Positions 34,218-45,293 are shown, numbered from the stretch's first letter. The stretch is 50,496 nt of DNA from Ciceribacter ferrooxidans (GCF_004137355.1 NZ_SDVB01000022.1:1-50496); one strand, 5' to 3'. Numbers and translations: made by a program. Notes: a model not told the origin generated them from the letters alone.

Positions 34218-35150
34218 CTAGACTGACCGCGTAGACATCTGGTCTGACCCTGTCTGAGGTAAGGGAACAATTCTGCGGTTGGTGGAAAGTTTCCGATATC
34301 TTGTCGGCGTCAAGTTGTGGTGGCGAAGAAACATCCGGTTGAAATTCGACAGATTGCGATATCCCACCTCGAAGCAGATGTCCGTCACCGGCAGCGAGGT
34401 GTCGGTCAATAGCTGACCCGCCTTCCAGATCCGAAGCTTGTTGACGTGGTCAGTGAAGCTGTTGCCGCTGTTTTTCTTGAAGAACCGCGAGAATGAACTA
34501 TCACTCATACCGACCATGCGAGCCATGTCCGGCAAGCGGATGTCCTCCGAAAGATTGGCAAAGATATCCGCGAAGACCTGTTGCAAGGCTTCGAGTGAAC
34601 CATAACTCAAGTCCGGCACATAGGCCTCCGAAGACAGCGTATCAACCTCGTCAGTGTCTCGCAGCAGCGAGAGCAATGACAGGAAGGTCGAAAGGCGCGC
34701 CGAGCCGGTCTGGAACTCCATGTCGAGTATCAACGCCTCTGCCTTCTCCCTCGCCCGACCCTTGAAAGAAAGCCCGCGCTGCGCACGGATGAAAAAATCA
34801 CGCAGCCCCGCCAGTTCCGGGAGAAAGGCAGAAGCCTGCTCCAGCTTGGACGGCAGAAACTGGATGACGATATCGCGTCCTGGAATACGCTCATCGGGGC
34901 CGAGCGGCGTCACCCAGTCGTGCGGCAGGTTGCTGCCGATCAACGAGATATGGCCCGGCGTGAACGCACCGACATGATCACCTGCAAGCAGAACGCCGCT
35001 GGCGTTGGAGATGTAGTGAATCTCTACCTCTGGATGGAAATTCCAGACATTGCGCTCCCACGGATAATCATCACGGCGCCAGAGGAACGTCTCGTCCGCG
35101 CCGGTCAACACATATTCGAACCTCGCGACCGTGGGCGACATAACTGACAT
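34218..35150 (-). CDS. AraC family regulator of the polyol locus
   Basis: A 310-aa regulator with an N-terminal cupin-like sensor region (EVEIHYISNASGVLLAGDHV, then FTPGHISLIGSNLPHDW) and a C-terminal AraC double HTH (DIRLPDMARMVGMSDSSFSR, then FFKKNSGNSFTDHVNKLRIW, then VTDICFEVGYRNLSNFNRMF). The start at 35150 has GGAGG nine bases upstream; in-frame starts further upstream are less well placed. It diverges from the binding-protein gene by 244 bp, so it is the likely polyol-responsive activator of the operon. Confidence 0.87.
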   Translation of the reverse strand: MSVMSPTVARFEYVLTGADETFLWRRDDYPWERNVWNFHPEVEIHYISNASGVLLAGDHVGAFTPGHISLIGSNLPHDWVTPLGPDERIPGRDIVIQFLPSKLEQASAFLPELAGLRDFFIRAQRGLSFKGRAREKAEALILDMEFQTGSARLSTFLSLLSLLRDTDEVDTLSSEAYVPDLSYGSLEALQQVFADIFANLSEDIRLPDMARMVGMSDSSFSRFFKKNSGNSFTDHVNKLRIWKAGQLLTDTSLPVTDICFEVGYRNLSNFNRMFLRHHNLTPTRYRKLSTNRRIVPLPQTGSDQMSTRSV

Positions 35151-35249
35151 TGCGAACATCCTCCAGTTCAATCCGACATGCTCATTTGTGTCGGCGACCA
35201 ATATTGAATTGTGCGATGCACACAAGAATCCATCAATTTGTTCGGCATT

Positions 35250-35278
35250 TTGCGCATGAAAGTATCAGTATGGCGCAA
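35250..35278. promoter_or_regulatory. Candidate AraC-type site in divergent region
   Basis: TTGCGC (35250-35255) and GCGCAA (35273-35278) form an inverted pair separated by 17 bases, in the middle of the AraC/binding-protein intergenic region. It is the only symmetrical element seen there. Confidence 0.35.
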
Positions 35279-35394
35279 CGGCCGCGCTTGTGTCCACCTG
35301 TTCGATCCACAAATATTGAGGTCCGTTGAGCGTGTCGGAGGAGAGTTAAGAGCGCCCAACCGGACCGATTTTGCGACCCAAATGGAGGAGAACA

Positions 35395-36825
35395 ATGAAC
35401 AGTTTCGTCAAAGCCGCGGGCGTCGGCTGCATTTCACTTGGCCTTTGGTGCTCGACCGCTCTTGCTCAGGATTCCTGGTGGAAGACTGCCGCGCAACCCT
35501 TTCAGGGTGTGACCATCCGGGGCATCTCGGAATCGACCCCAGCATCGAAATATGTCGAGCAGATACTCGGCCCCAGATTCACCGAGGAGACCGGCATCAA
35601 GGTCGAATTCGAGGCGACATCCTGGGACCAGATGTACGACAAGGCGATCAAGGACATGGAGGCCAATACCGGCATTTATGACTTCGTCTACATCGAGCAG
35701 GACATCGTATATACGTATCTGGCCCGCAACTTCCTGGTGGATATCACCAAGTCGCTCGCCGATAATGCAAAGATCGCGTCTCCGGACTTCAAGCCGGAGA
35801 ACTTCACCACGTTCCTGAACTATTTCAAGGATCCGATGTCGGGCGATGTCATGGGCGTGCCCATGGAAGCGTTCATCAAGCCTTACCTTTACCGCAAGGA
35901 TCTCTTCGAGGATCCGGGGATCCAAAAAGCGTACAAGGATGCAACCGGTGCGGATCTGAAGCCCGCGACGACACATGAAGAATACACCCAGATCGCCAAG
36001 TTCTTCACCGACTACGGCGCAGACAAGGAGCTCTGGGGAACGACGGTACAGGCCTCGTCGAGCCACCCCGCTGCCTTCTATGAGTTCTTTGAATCGGTTG
36101 CGCCGACCTTCGGCGTTTACAACTGGGGCATCGATGGCACGACCTTCGCGGCCACGGAAGCCAACGGCGGCCATATGAACTCCGCCGCCGCGAAGAAGGC
36201 GCTGAACTACTGGGTCGATCTGCTGAAATACGCGCCGCCGGAATCGACGTCGTCGACCTGGGACGAGGTTGCCGGGACATTTGCAGCCGGCCGCGCAGCC
36301 CAAGGTCTCGTCTATGGTGAAAACGCTGCATGGATCGCAACCGACGAAAGCAAATCGACCGTCGTCGGCAAGGTGGGAGTGGCATTGCCGCCGGTCGAGG
36401 CGGGCGTCATGGAAGCCGCCGCCTCCGGCAAAGGGTATATCGGCTACTATGATGGTGGCGCCTTCGGCATCCCGCATTCGTCCAAAAACAAGGACGCGTC
36501 GCTGCTGTTCCTGCAGTATATCGGGCAGGCTTCCGTTCAAACCGACTGGGCGCTGGCCGGCTCCCGCATCGTCATGAACTCGACCTACGATGATCCAAAG
36601 ATCGTCGAGCAGGACAAGAAGATGAACGGCTACTACACGCTGATGCGTGATGACGGAAAGCTGTTTGCCGGTGCTCCGCCCTTCCCGTTCCACGCGCAAG
36701 TTCTGCAGGTGGTCGCGCCGTTCATCTACAAAGCGATCGTTGGTGAAATCAAGCCGGACGATGCGCTGGATCAGGCTGCCGCCGCAGCCGAGGCTGAACT
36801 CGTGAAGCTCGGCTACCGCAAGTAA
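35395..36825 (+). CDS. Sugar/polyol ABC substrate-binding protein
   Basis: A 476-aa periplasmic protein (SBP_bac_1 family). The signal peptide runs [20 protein letters not shown] to ALAQ, with cleavage after AQ at about residue 25. The [20 protein letters not shown] and [20 protein letters not shown] elements fit polyol-type binding proteins. The start at 35395 follows GGAGGAG. It is the first structural gene of the locus. A strong hairpin follows its stop codon, which commonly stabilises the highly expressed binding-protein message. Confidence 0.9.
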   Translation: MNSFVKAAGVGCISLGLWCSTALAQDSWWKTAAQPFQGVTIRGISESTPASKYVEQILGPRFTEETGIKVEFEATSWDQMYDKAIKDMEANTGIYDFVYIEQDIVYTYLARNFLVDITKSLADNAKIASPDFKPENFTTFLNYFKDPMSGDVMGVPMEAFIKPYLYRKDLFEDPGIQKAYKDATGADLKPATTHEEYTQIAKFFTDYGADKELWGTTVQASSSHPAAFYEFFESVAPTFGVYNWGIDGTTFAATEANGGHMNSAAAKKALNYWVDLLKYAPPESTSSTWDEVAGTFAAGRAAQGLVYGENAAWIATDESKSTVVGKVGVALPPVEAGVMEAAASGKGYIGYYDGGAFGIPHSSKNKDASLLFLQYIGQASVQTDWALAGSRIVMNSTYDDPKIVEQDKKMNGYYTLMRDDGKLFAGAPPFPFHAQVLQVVAPFIYKAIVGEIKPDDALDQAAAAAEAELVKLGYRK

Positions 36826-36847
36826 GAGACCGCACCTCCCAGCGGTC

Positions 36848-36875
36848 GGCGGCCGCCTTCAGCAAGGTGGCCGCC
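36848..36875 (+). terminator. Strong hairpin after binding-protein gene
   Basis: GGCGGCCGCCTT (36848-36859) and AAGGTGGCCGCC (36864-36875), with loop CAGC, form a 12-bp stem with one G-U pair, followed by only a short CTCTTTCC. It probably acts as a partial terminator or mRNA stabiliser within the operon, not as a complete terminator. Confidence 0.65.
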
Positions 36876-36955
36876 TCTTTCCTTACTGCGGTTGCGGGCC
36901 TTTTCGCAAAGCTGGCGGTCGAATTAGTTCCAAGCACGATCTGACGGAGCGTAGG

Positions 36956-37830
36956 ATGAGACAATCCAACATCGGATGGCTGTTTCTAGCACCAGCCACA
37001 CTGATCCTGTTCGTTGTCGGGTTCATTCCCTTCATCTACATACTGTATGTCGGCTTCTTCGACTGGAACACCAATGCGGTCGACCCGACGCTGCGCTGGG
37101 CCGGCCTCCAGAATTATCGCAACCTTGTCTTTGACGCGACGTTCCTCAACTCGCTTGCGCGCACCCTGGTTTTTGCGTTCGTCGTCGTGGTCAGCGAACT
37201 GTTGCTCGGCTATGTGCTGGCCCGCGCGTTGATGGCGGACCGCCTCTGGGGCCGGCAGTTCTTCCGCACGATCCACACATTGCCCATCGTTGTTGCGCCG
37301 ATTGCAGTCGGCGCGACCTGGCGGCTGCTTTGCGTGCCCGGCTTCGGCATCGTGCCCTATTATCTGAAACTGTGGTTCGGGATCGATTACAACATCTCGA
37401 CCAATGCCTACCACGCCTTCGCCACGGCGATCATCATGGACTTGTGGCACTGGACACCCTTCGTCACGCTGTCGCTGATGGCAGGGCTGACGGCCTTGCC
37501 GAAGGAACCGCTCGAACAGGCGCAGATCGACGGCGGCAACAAGCTGCAGATTTTCTGGTACGTGATCGTTCCGATGTTGAAGCCAGTGCTCCTCACAACC
37601 GTGTTCATTCGGCTGATGGACGCGCTGCGCTCCGTCGATGAAATCTGGATGCTGACCAAGGGTGGTCCGGCCGAGGCGACCCGGTTCATCGGCCTTCATA
37701 TCTGGATCAACGTCTTTCCGAAAACCGACTACGGCTACGGCGCGGCCATGTCGCTACTGACGCTCTACGTCACGATCGTTTTGAGCTGGCTTCTGTTCGT
37801 CGCGATGACCGGCCGTAAGGGAGGTGTGCA

Positions 37831-37834
<4 letters not shown>
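36956..37834 (+). CDS. Sugar/polyol ABC permease (MalF type)
   Basis: A 292-aa inner-membrane permease with about six membrane helices (first [20 protein letters not shown]) and the EAA motif [20 protein letters not shown] at about 181-200. It overlaps the next permease gene by four bases. Confidence 0.9.
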
Positions 37835-38664
<830 letters not shown>

Positions 38665-38668
38665 GACG

Positions 38669-38872
38669 ATGGCTGGCATTCAATCCCAAAAAACCGAACG
38701 AGACGGATTCCTTCCGATCCGAACCAACGGCTTCGACCGGGGCTTCATCTCCGTCGTGATCCTGATCCTGGTGCATCTTTTGTGGATGCGCTTCCTAGAG
38801 AGCGTGTTGCCCCTGTGGGTGGCGACGGTGCTCTGCCTGGCGCTGGCCGGGTTCATTATCCGCAAAGGCTGA
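38669..38872 (+). CDS. Small membrane protein of the polyol ABC operon
   Basis: A 67-aa protein: a short polar N-terminus, then two hydrophobic helices ([18 protein letters not shown] and [18 protein letters not shown]). Four bases separate it from the permease and four from the dehydrogenase, so it belongs to the operon. Small two-helix proteins (DUF2160-like) occur next to the permeases in rhizobial glycerol and polyol transport operons; the role is unknown. It may be an accessory transporter subunit. Confidence 0.7.
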   Translation: MAGIQSQKTERDGFLPIRTNGFDRGFISVVILILVHLLWMRFLESVLPLWVATVLCLALAGFIIRKG

Positions 38873-38876
38873 AGAC

Positions 38877-39917
38877 ATGAGATCGCTCGTCCTCGAACGT
38901 AAAGATGAACTGCGCATTCGCGACCTGGACCCGAAGGAGTCGCTCGGGCCCACCGACGTGCGCATCGCCATCAAAACTGTCGGCGTCTGCGGGTCGGACG
39001 TTCACTATTACACCCACGGCGCGATCGGTCCCTTCGTTGTGCGCGAGCCGATGATTCTCGGCCATGAAGCCGCCGGCATCATCGAAGAGGTTGGCAGCGC
39101 GGTCCAGAACCTGAACGTTGGCGACCGCGTTTGCATGGAGCCCGGGATTCCCGACCCTCACAGTCGCGCGTCGCGCCTTGGGCTCTACAATCTCGATCCT
39201 GCAGTGCGGTTTTGGGCGACGCCGCCGGTGCATGGAGTGCTGAGGCCAAGCGTGGTCCACCCGGCGGCCTTCACCTTCAAGCTTCCGGACAATGTTTCCT
39301 ACGCCGCTGGCGCCATGGTCGAGCCGCTAGCCGTGGGCTTCCACGCTGTCTCCAAGGCAAGGCTGACGCCCGGGGCGATCGCACTGGTCACGGGCGCCGG
39401 GCCCATCGGCATGGTGACTGCGATCGCGGCGCTGTCGGCGGGCTGCGCCAGAGTCATCGTCACCGACGTTGTCGACGAGAAGCTTGCCGTGGCGCGCAAG
39501 CTCGGCCCTGCCATCGTTACCGTCAACGTGCGCTCGCTAGACCTGAAGAGTGTCATCGCCCGGGAGACAGAGGGCTGGGGCGTCGATGTCGTTTTCGAAT
39601 GTTCCGGCGCGGCCGAAGTCATCGCGGATACGGTCCAACATGTTTGCCCAGGCGGCGCCGTCGTCTTTGTGGGAATGCCGCTGAAGCCGGTTCCGTTCGA
39701 TGTCGTCATCGCCCAGACCAAGGAACTGCGCGTCGAGCACGTGTTCCGATATGCCCATGTCTACCCGCGCATCGTCGCGCTCCTGGGTTCGAACCAGATC
39801 AATGTCGATGCGCTGATCACCGATACCTATGCCTTCGAGGATTCCATCGAAGCGTTCGACTACGCGGTGCGGCCGAAACCCTCATCCGTCAAGGTCCAGA
39901 TCGAGCTTGGTACCTGA
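38877..39917 (+). CDS. Xylitol/sorbitol-type zinc dehydrogenase
   Basis: A 346-aa medium-chain dehydrogenase. Catalytic zinc ligands are Cys38 (VCGSDVHYY) and GHEAAG with His63/Glu64. The nucleotide fold has [16 protein letters not shown] near 165-180. The structural-zinc cysteines are replaced ([16 protein letters not shown]), a feature of the sorbitol/xylitol dehydrogenase branch. It oxidises a polyol C2 or C4 hydroxyl to the ketose with NAD. Which polyol is not decidable from sequence. Confidence 0.88.
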   Translation: MRSLVLERKDELRIRDLDPKESLGPTDVRIAIKTVGVCGSDVHYYTHGAIGPFVVREPMILGHEAAGIIEEVGSAVQNLNVGDRVCMEPGIPDPHSRASRLGLYNLDPAVRFWATPPVHGVLRPSVVHPAAFTFKLPDNVSYAAGAMVEPLAVGFHAVSKARLTPGAIALVTGAGPIGMVTAIAALSAGCARVIVTDVVDEKLAVARKLGPAIVTVNVRSLDLKSVIARETEGWGVDVVFECSGAAEVIADTVQHVCPGGAVVFVGMPLKPVPFDVVIAQTKELRVEHVFRYAHVYPRIVALLGSNQINVDALITDTYAFEDSIEAFDYAVRPKPSSVKVQIELGT

Positions 39918-39966
39918 GATGGATCAGCGGACGTTGGATCATCGTAGCGGAGGCGGGACACGAGCC

Positions 39967-40029
39967 ATGCTGAAGCTGCCCGTTCACCCATCCCGAATGA
40001 TCGGCGGCCATGCCGCCGCAACTGACTGA
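39967..40029 (+). CDS. Possible 20-aa peptide before the MalK gene
   Basis: A short ORF (MLKLPVHPSRMIGGHAAATD) with GGAGGCGGG upstream, ending 10 bases before the ATPase gene start. Within it, GGCGGC-CAT-GCCGCC forms a small hairpin. It may be a leader peptide or chance. Confidence 0.25.
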   Translation: MLKLPVHPSRMIGGHAAATD

Positions 40030-40039
40030 GGATTGAAAG

Positions 40040-41110
40040 ATGGCGACGATCGAGCTGAACCAGGTCGACAAGCATTACGGCTCCTATCACGCACTGCGCA
40101 AGATCTCGTTCGATATAGCCGACGGCGAGTTCGTCGTGCTGGTCGGTCCCTCCGGTTGCGGCAAGTCCACGCTGCTGCGATCGCTTGCCGGCCTTGAGGA
40201 GATCACCGGCGGCACGATCAAGCTTGGAGGACAGCGTGTCGACAACATCGCCGCCAAGGACCGTGACGTGGCGATGGTGTTCCAGAACTACGCACTCTAT
40301 CCGCACATGACCGTTCGGGAGAACATGGCCTTCGCACTGAAGCTGCGCGGCGAAAATCTTGCGGATCGCAACGCCAAGGTCGACGAGGCTGCCGAAATGC
40401 TGCGGCTTACGCCCTATCTCGACCGATATCCGAAGGCGCTCTCCGGAGGCCAGCGGCAGCGTGTTGCCATGGGGCGCGCGATGGTTCGCAGCCCCAAGGC
40501 GTTCTTTTTCGACGAGCCGCTGTCAAACCTGGATGCTGCGTTGCGCGTAGATATGCGTTCGGAGATCAAAGCTCTTCACCAGCGTCTCGGCGCTACGTCC
40601 GTGTATGTCACGCATGACCAGATCGAAGCCATGACGATGGCGGACCGCATCGTCGTCCTGCGCGACGGCAAGGTGGAGCAGATCGGTGCGCCACTGGAGC
40701 TCTACGACAGGCCGGCAAATACCTTCGTCGCCGGCTTCATCGGATCGCCGGCGATGAACATGCTACCGGCCACGATCGATCTCTCTGTGAACTCAGCGCG
40801 GCTCGCCGATGGGTCGGCCCTTGCCCTCCCACAAGGCACGCGGGCAAGTAACGGCCAGGAGGTGATATACGGGGTCCGTCCTGACCAGTGGATACTGTCG
40901 AATGGCGATACGGGCGTACTGGCGACCGTCGAGTTGATCGAGCCGACAGGAGCCGAAATACTCCTGGCAGCGCAGTTGGCGGGCCAGCGGATCTTGTGCG
41001 CCTTTCGCGAACGCCACGCGCTGAAGCCGGGTGACACGATACGGCTCGCCGTCGATCCTGCCGCGGCTCATGTGTTCGACAAGCAAACCGACCAAAGAAT
41101 CGCGTTCTGA
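40040..41110 (+). CDS. Sugar ABC ATP-binding protein (MalK/UgpC family)
   Basis: A 356-aa ATPase. Walker A GPSGCGKST is at about 36-44, Q-loop VFQNYALYPHMTV follows, signature LSGGQRQR and Walker B AFFFDEPLSNLD are present, with the C-terminal TOBE-like regulatory domain from about 240. It energises the two permeases encoded upstream. Confidence 0.93.
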   Translation: MATIELNQVDKHYGSYHALRKISFDIADGEFVVLVGPSGCGKSTLLRSLAGLEEITGGTIKLGGQRVDNIAAKDRDVAMVFQNYALYPHMTVRENMAFALKLRGENLADRNAKVDEAAEMLRLTPYLDRYPKALSGGQRQRVAMGRAMVRSPKAFFFDEPLSNLDAALRVDMRSEIKALHQRLGATSVYVTHDQIEAMTMADRIVVLRDGKVEQIGAPLELYDRPANTFVAGFIGSPAMNMLPATIDLSVNSARLADGSALALPQGTRASNGQEVIYGVRPDQWILSNGDTGVLATVELIEPTGAEILLAAQLAGQRILCAFRERHALKPGDTIRLAVDPAAAHVFDKQTDQRIAF

Positions 41111-41135
41111 GCTAGAGACATCGGAAGGACCAGCC

Positions 41136-41864
41136 ATGTCGGACTTTGCAGGGAAGACGATCATCATCACGGGTGCCGGCAAAGGTATCGGCCGCGCCTG
41201 CGTCGAGCTTTTCACCGAACGTGGCGCGCAGATCGTCGCCATCTCGCGCTCGCAGGCCGATCTGGACGACCTGGCCGGCAAGTTCGGGGCGACCGCGATA
41301 TCCGTAGATCTCGCCGACACCGCAGCGGCACGCGCTGCCATGAAGAAAGCGGGTCTGGCAGATGCACTGATCAATTGCGCGGGAACAAACGTGCTTGAAA
41401 GCGTCATCGATATGACGGAGGCGGGCTATGAGAAGGTCCTCGGCATCAACCTGCGGGCCGCGCTGATTTGTGCGCAGGAGTTTGCGCGCGCCCGCATCGC
41501 AAACGGCGGCGGCGGCACGATCGTGAATGTGACCTCGATCGCCGGACATCGTGGTTTCGTGGATCACGTGGCTTACGCCGCTTCGAAGGCGGGTCTGGAA
41601 GGTGCGACACGCGTCATGGCCAAGGAACTCGGCGCCTATGGAATCCGGGTCAATGCCGTGGCGCCGACGATAACCATGACAGAGCTTGCCGCGAAGGCAT
41701 GGTCCGAGCCGTCGAAACGCGACCCCATGCTCATCCGCCACCCGATGAAACGCTTCGCCGAGGTCGACGATGTCGCTCGATCGATCGCAATGCTCGTTTC
41801 AGAGGACGCGCCCATAATCAGTGGTGCGGTCCTGCCAGTCGACGGCGGCTTCCTTTCTGTCTGA
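41136..41864 (+). CDS. SDR oxidoreductase, L-xylulose reductase-like
   Basis: A 242-aa short-chain dehydrogenase/reductase. The cofactor motif TGAGKGIG is at about 12-19, NAG-like NCAG at about 80, and catalytic Ser (VTSIAGHRGF) and Tyr/Lys (YAASK) follow. C-terminal GAVLPVDGGF is typical. The start at 41136 has GGAAGG upstream; a longer frame overlaps the ATPase gene. It probably interconverts a pentulose or polyol at C2 within this locus. Confidence 0.88.
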   Translation: MSDFAGKTIIITGAGKGIGRACVELFTERGAQIVAISRSQADLDDLAGKFGATAISVDLADTAAARAAMKKAGLADALINCAGTNVLESVIDMTEAGYEKVLGINLRAALICAQEFARARIANGGGGTIVNVTSIAGHRGFVDHVAYAASKAGLEGATRVMAKELGAYGIRVNAVAPTITMTELAAKAWSEPSKRDPMLIRHPMKRFAEVDDVARSIAMLVSEDAPIISGAVLPVDGGFLSV

Positions 41865-41885
41865 AATCAAGAGGTGAGACACGAG

Positions 41886-42614
41886 ATGACGAAACCACTC
41901 GAAGGAAAGATCGCTGCGGTCACCGGTGCAGCGTCCGGTATCGGACTGGCAACGACCCGTGCCCTCGTCGAGGCCGGCGCCAAGGTCGTGATGGTGGACC
42001 ATAACGGACAGGCGCTGGAAACCCATGCGGCCGAATTCGGCGCTGCCGTCGTCACACAGGTGACGGATCTTCTGGACACCGCAAGTTGTGCGGCCATGGT
42101 GCCGGACATTCTCGCAAAGGTTGGTCACATCGACATCCTCCACTGCAATGCAGGGTCCTACATTGGCGGGGATCTCGTCGATACCGATACCGCGACAATG
42201 GATCGGATGCTCAATCTCAACGTGAATGCCGTTATGAAGAACGTCCGCGACATCGCTCCGCATATGATTGAGCGCGCAACGGGGGACATTTTGGTCACCT
42301 GCTCCGTAGCCGGCCATGCGCCGATTCAGTGGGAGCCGGTCTATTCCAGCTCCAAATGGGCAATTACCAGTTTCGTCCAGATCATGCGCCGGCAGTTGAA
42401 GAACCACGGCATCAGGGTGGGCCAGGTGTCGCCTGGCCCTGTGGTTTCCGCTCTGCTTGCCGATTGGCCTGCGGAGAACCTTGAAAAAGCGAAAGCCAAC
42501 GGGAGTCTGATCGAGCCCTCGGTGGTCTCCGACGCCATCATCTTCATGCTGACCCGACCGCGAAACGTCACGATCCGGGATATGATTGTCTTGCCGACAA
42601 ATTTCGACGTGTAG
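41886..42614 (+). CDS. Ribitol 2-dehydrogenase-like SDR
   Basis: A 242-aa SDR that lines up along its length with ribitol 2-dehydrogenase: N-terminal PLEGKIAAVTGAASGIGLAT, then HCNAGSYIGGDL, then WEPVYSSSKWA with the YxxxK pair, then SPGPVVSALLADWP, and the end VTIRDMIVLPTNFDV. Ribitol dehydrogenase oxidises ribitol to D-ribulose with NAD. The ATG at 41886 is preferred to a GTG at 41874. It is the last gene of the polyol operon. The specific assignment rests on recalled family similarity. Confidence 0.85.
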   Translation: MTKPLEGKIAAVTGAASGIGLATTRALVEAGAKVVMVDHNGQALETHAAEFGAAVVTQVTDLLDTASCAAMVPDILAKVGHIDILHCNAGSYIGGDLVDTDTATMDRMLNLNVNAVMKNVRDIAPHMIERATGDILVTCSVAGHAPIQWEPVYSSSKWAITSFVQIMRRQLKNHGIRVGQVSPGPVVSALLADWPAENLEKAKANGSLIEPSVVSDAIIFMLTRPRNVTIRDMIVLPTNFDV

Positions 42615-43071
42615 GCAAAGGAAACCAGGTCGTCGCGGGAGGCTAATTCCGGGCTTCAAGCCATGCGGCCGGGATAACAAACAACCGATCGCACCGGGGT
42701 GCATTTTGACGACGATGAATTCTTGTCGTCGCATGAAGCTTGTCGGGTCACGCAACGTCCGCTTCGGGACATGCAGTCGTTTCTGCGAGCGTGGAAGGCG
42801 ACCCTGGTTGCACCGGCAAAGATGATTTCGCCGGGCTGCTCGGATGCTGACGTCGGCGAACCCCGGAAATCGCAGGCGGTTTTCCACAGAGGTGAGCTAA
42901 GTGCGGGATATGGAATGATTTCTCGCGCGCGAGTGCAGGTTTGCGCCGAAACATCACACGAAAGACACAAAAGGCCTTTTCAATGTGATGTTTTAAGACT
43001 ATATATTGACCGGTCGGTTGGTTAATTTGAGTTGGCCTTGGCCATAAGCGTGCTCGAGGAGGAGTGAAATC
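42615..43071. other. 457-bp gap ahead of the phenylacetate operon
   Basis: No coding frame is supported. The right end carries a TetR-type operator candidate and promoter (separate entry). The left and middle parts contain a small TGACGAC...GTCGTC hairpin near 42710-42733 but nothing else recognised. Confidence 0.4.
42997..43026 (+). promoter_or_regulatory. Probable PaaR-type operator and promoter
   Basis: ATTGACCGGTCGGTTGGTTA (from 43005) contains the palindromes GACCGGTC (43008-43015) and ACCGGTCGGT; the mirrored arms TTGACC...GGTTAA bracket the core. A -10-like TATATAT lies immediately ahead at about 43000-43006. The pattern matches the kind of ACCG/CGGT site bound by TetR-type PaaR repressors of phenylacetate operons, which are released by phenylacetyl-CoA. 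The palindrome overlaps the transcription start area. Confidence 0.55.
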
Positions 43072-44277
43072 ATGCAGCAAGCCTTTATCTGCGACGCGGT
43101 GCGCACGCCCATTGGTCGCTATGGCGGGGCCCTCGCATCCGTTCGGGCAGATGATCTCGCTGCATTGCCGCTCGTGGCCCTGATGGAGCGCAATCCCGGC
43201 GTCGACTGGTCTAGGGTCGATGACCTCATCTTCGGCTGTGCGAACCAGGCCGGCGAAGACAATCGCAATGTCGGCCGCATGGCCGTTCTCTTGTCCGGCA
43301 TGCCGATCAACGTGCCCGCAACCACCGTCAACCGCCTCTGTGGCTCTGGCATGGACGCCGTCGGGATGGCCGCGCGGGCGATCCGCGGCGGCGATTGCGA
43401 TCTGGTGATTGCGGGTGGCGTCGAGAGCATGACGCGTGCACCCTTCGTCATGCCGAAGGCGGAAACGGCCTTTTCCCGTTCCAATGCCGTCTACGACACG
43501 ACGATCGGCTGGCGTTTTCCCAATCTGGAACTGAAGAAGAAGTTCGGCACCCATTCCATGCCGGAGACGGCCGACAATGTCGCCGAGCAGTACAATGTCA
43601 GCCGCGCCGACCAGGACGCATTCGCGGCCCGCAGCCAGGCCCGCTGGGCGGCCGCGCAGGCTGCCGGCGTCTTCGCCGACGAGATCGTCCCCGTCACGAT
43701 CCCGCAGAAGAAGGGCGAGCCGCTGGTCGTCTCGGTCGATGAGCATCCCCGTCCCGGCACCACGGCGGAGCAGCTTGCCAAGCTGAAGGGTGTCAACGGC
43801 CCAGAGCTCACCGTTACCGCCGGCAACGCTTCGGGCGTCAACGATGGCGCCGCCGCCCTTGTGATCGCTTCCGAGGCGATGGCCAGGGAACAGGGCCTCG
43901 TGCCGCGCGCCCGGATCGTCGCCATGGCCGCGGCCGGCGTCGAGCCGCGCATCATGGGCGTCGGCCCGGTGCCGGCGGTTCGCAAGGTGCTGGAGCGCGC
44001 CGGTCTCACGCTTTCGCAGATGGATGTCATCGAGCTCAACGAGGCTTTCGCCGCCCAGTCGCTCGCCGTGCTGCGCGAGCTCGGGCTTCCTGACGACGCG
44101 GCCCATGTGAACCCGAATGGCGGCGCCATTGCGCTCGGCCATCCGCTCGGCATGTCCGGCGCCCGCCTCGTCACCACCGCCATGTATCAGCTCCACCGCA
44201 CTGGCGGGCGCTATGCGCTCTGCACCATGTGCATCGGGGTCGGCCAAGGCATCGCCATCATCATTGAACGGATCTGA
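43072..44277 (+). CDS. paaJ: 3-oxoadipyl-CoA/3-oxo-5,6-dehydrosuberyl-CoA thiolase
   Basis: A 401-aa thiolase. The nucleophilic Cys is in RLCGSGMDA at about 89-97, the His is in GHPLGMSGA at about 356, and the second Cys is in [10 protein letters not shown] at about 387. [20 protein letters not shown] is the classic pcaF/paaJ N-terminus. It cleaves 3-oxoadipyl-CoA to succinyl-CoA and acetyl-CoA, and in phenylacetate breakdown also the dehydrosuberyl-CoA. It is the first gene behind the operator. The family name pcaF applies equally. Confidence 0.93.
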   Translation: MQQAFICDAVRTPIGRYGGALASVRADDLAALPLVALMERNPGVDWSRVDDLIFGCANQAGEDNRNVGRMAVLLSGMPINVPATTVNRLCGSGMDAVGMAARAIRGGDCDLVIAGGVESMTRAPFVMPKAETAFSRSNAVYDTTIGWRFPNLELKKKFGTHSMPETADNVAEQYNVSRADQDAFAARSQARWAAAQAAGVFADEIVPVTIPQKKGEPLVVSVDEHPRPGTTAEQLAKLKGVNGPELTVTAGNASGVNDGAAALVIASEAMAREQGLVPRARIVAMAAAGVEPRIMGVGPVPAVRKVLERAGLTLSQMDVIELNEAFAAQSLAVLRELGLPDDAAHVNPNGGAIALGHPLGMSGARLVTTAMYQLHRTGGRYALCTMCIGVGQGIAIIIERI

Positions 44278-44294
44278 GTTGGGAGGAGCCCGCC

Positions 44295-45293
44295 ATGTAC
44301 GCGCAAATGGTCAAGACCGACAGCGATCGGGTGAAGTCGCTGAACGAGATGTCGCCGGAAGAGCGGGCTTTTCAGGACCGCATCGACCGGGGCGAAAAGA
44401 TCGAGCCCAAGGAGTGGATGCCTGAAAGCTACCGCAAGACGCTGATCCGCCAGATCGGCCAGCATGCCCATTCCGAAATCGTCGGCCAGCTGCCGGAAGG
44501 CAACTGGATTACCCGTGCGCCGACGCTCGAGCGCAAGGCGATCCTGCTCGCCAAGGTGCAGGACGAGGCCGGCCACGGTCTCTACCTCTATTCCGCCGCC
44601 GAGACGCTGGGTGTCAGCCGCGACGAGCTTCTGGCGCTCCTGCATTCGGGCAAGATGAAGTATTCGTCGATCTTCAACTATCCGACGCTCAACTGGGCCG
44701 ACATCGGCGCGGTCGGCTGGCTGGTCGATGGTGCGGCGATCATGAACCAGGTCCAGCTGCAGAAGACCTCCTATGGTCCCTACAGTCGCGCCATGATCCG
44801 CATCTGCAAGGAGGAAAGCTTCCACCAGCGCCAGGGCTACGACATCATGATGAAGATGGCCTTCGGCTCCGAAGAGCAGAAGGCAATGGCGCAGGATGCG
44901 CTCAACCGCTTCTGGTATCCGGCCCTGATGATGTTCGGGCCCTCCGACAAGGATTCGGTCCACTCGGCCCAGTCGATGCAGTGGAAGATCAAGATCAACA
45001 CCAATGACGAGCTGCGTCAGAAATTCGTCGACCAGACGGTGCCGCAGGCCAAGTATCTGGGCTTGACCATTCCGGACGAGAACCTGCGCTGGAACGAGGA
45101 GAAGGGCGGCCACGACTTCTCCGAGCCGGACTGGGAAGAGTTCTTCAACGTCATCGCCGGCAACGGACCCTGCAATGCCGAGCGCCTCGGTGCCCGCGTC
45201 ACCGCCTGGGAAGAGGGCGCGTGGTTCCGCGATGGCCTGATGGCCCATGCCGAAAAGCAGGAAGCGCGCCGCGCCGGTCGCAAGGCTGCCTGA
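44295..45293 (+). CDS. paaA: Phenylacetyl-CoA 1,2-epoxidase subunit PaaA
   Basis: A 332-aa di-iron oxygenase subunit. Iron-ligand motifs VQDEAGHG (ExxH) and CKEESFHQ (ExxH) sit in the four-helix core; flanking sequence ([19 protein letters not shown]) is characteristic. With PaaB, C and E it epoxidises phenylacetyl-CoA at the 1,2 bond. GGGAGGAG precedes the ATG. Confidence 0.97.
   Translation: MYAQMVKTDSDRVKSLNEMSPEERAFQDRIDRGEKIEPKEWMPESYRKTLIRQIGQHAHSEIVGQLPEGNWITRAPTLERKAILLAKVQDEAGHGLYLYSAAETLGVSRDELLALLHSGKMKYSSIFNYPTLNWADIGAVGWLVDGAAIMNQVQLQKTSYGPYSRAMIRICKEESFHQRQGYDIMMKMAFGSEEQKAMAQDALNRFWYPALMMFGPSDKDSVHSAQSMQWKIKINTNDELRQKFVDQTVPQAKYLGLTIPDENLRWNEEKGGHDFSEPDWEEFFNVIAGNGPCNAERLGARVTAWEEGAWFRDGLMAHAEKQEARRAGRKAA

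Noticed and set aside
35434-36699. 421-aa minus-strand frame opposite the polyol binding protein
   Set aside because: Antisense shadow. The plus-strand gene has a signal peptide and family pattern.
41799-42887. 362-aa minus-strand frame over the ribitol-dehydrogenase-like gene
   Set aside because: Shadow of an SDR with intact cofactor and catalytic motifs. It has no family features of its own.
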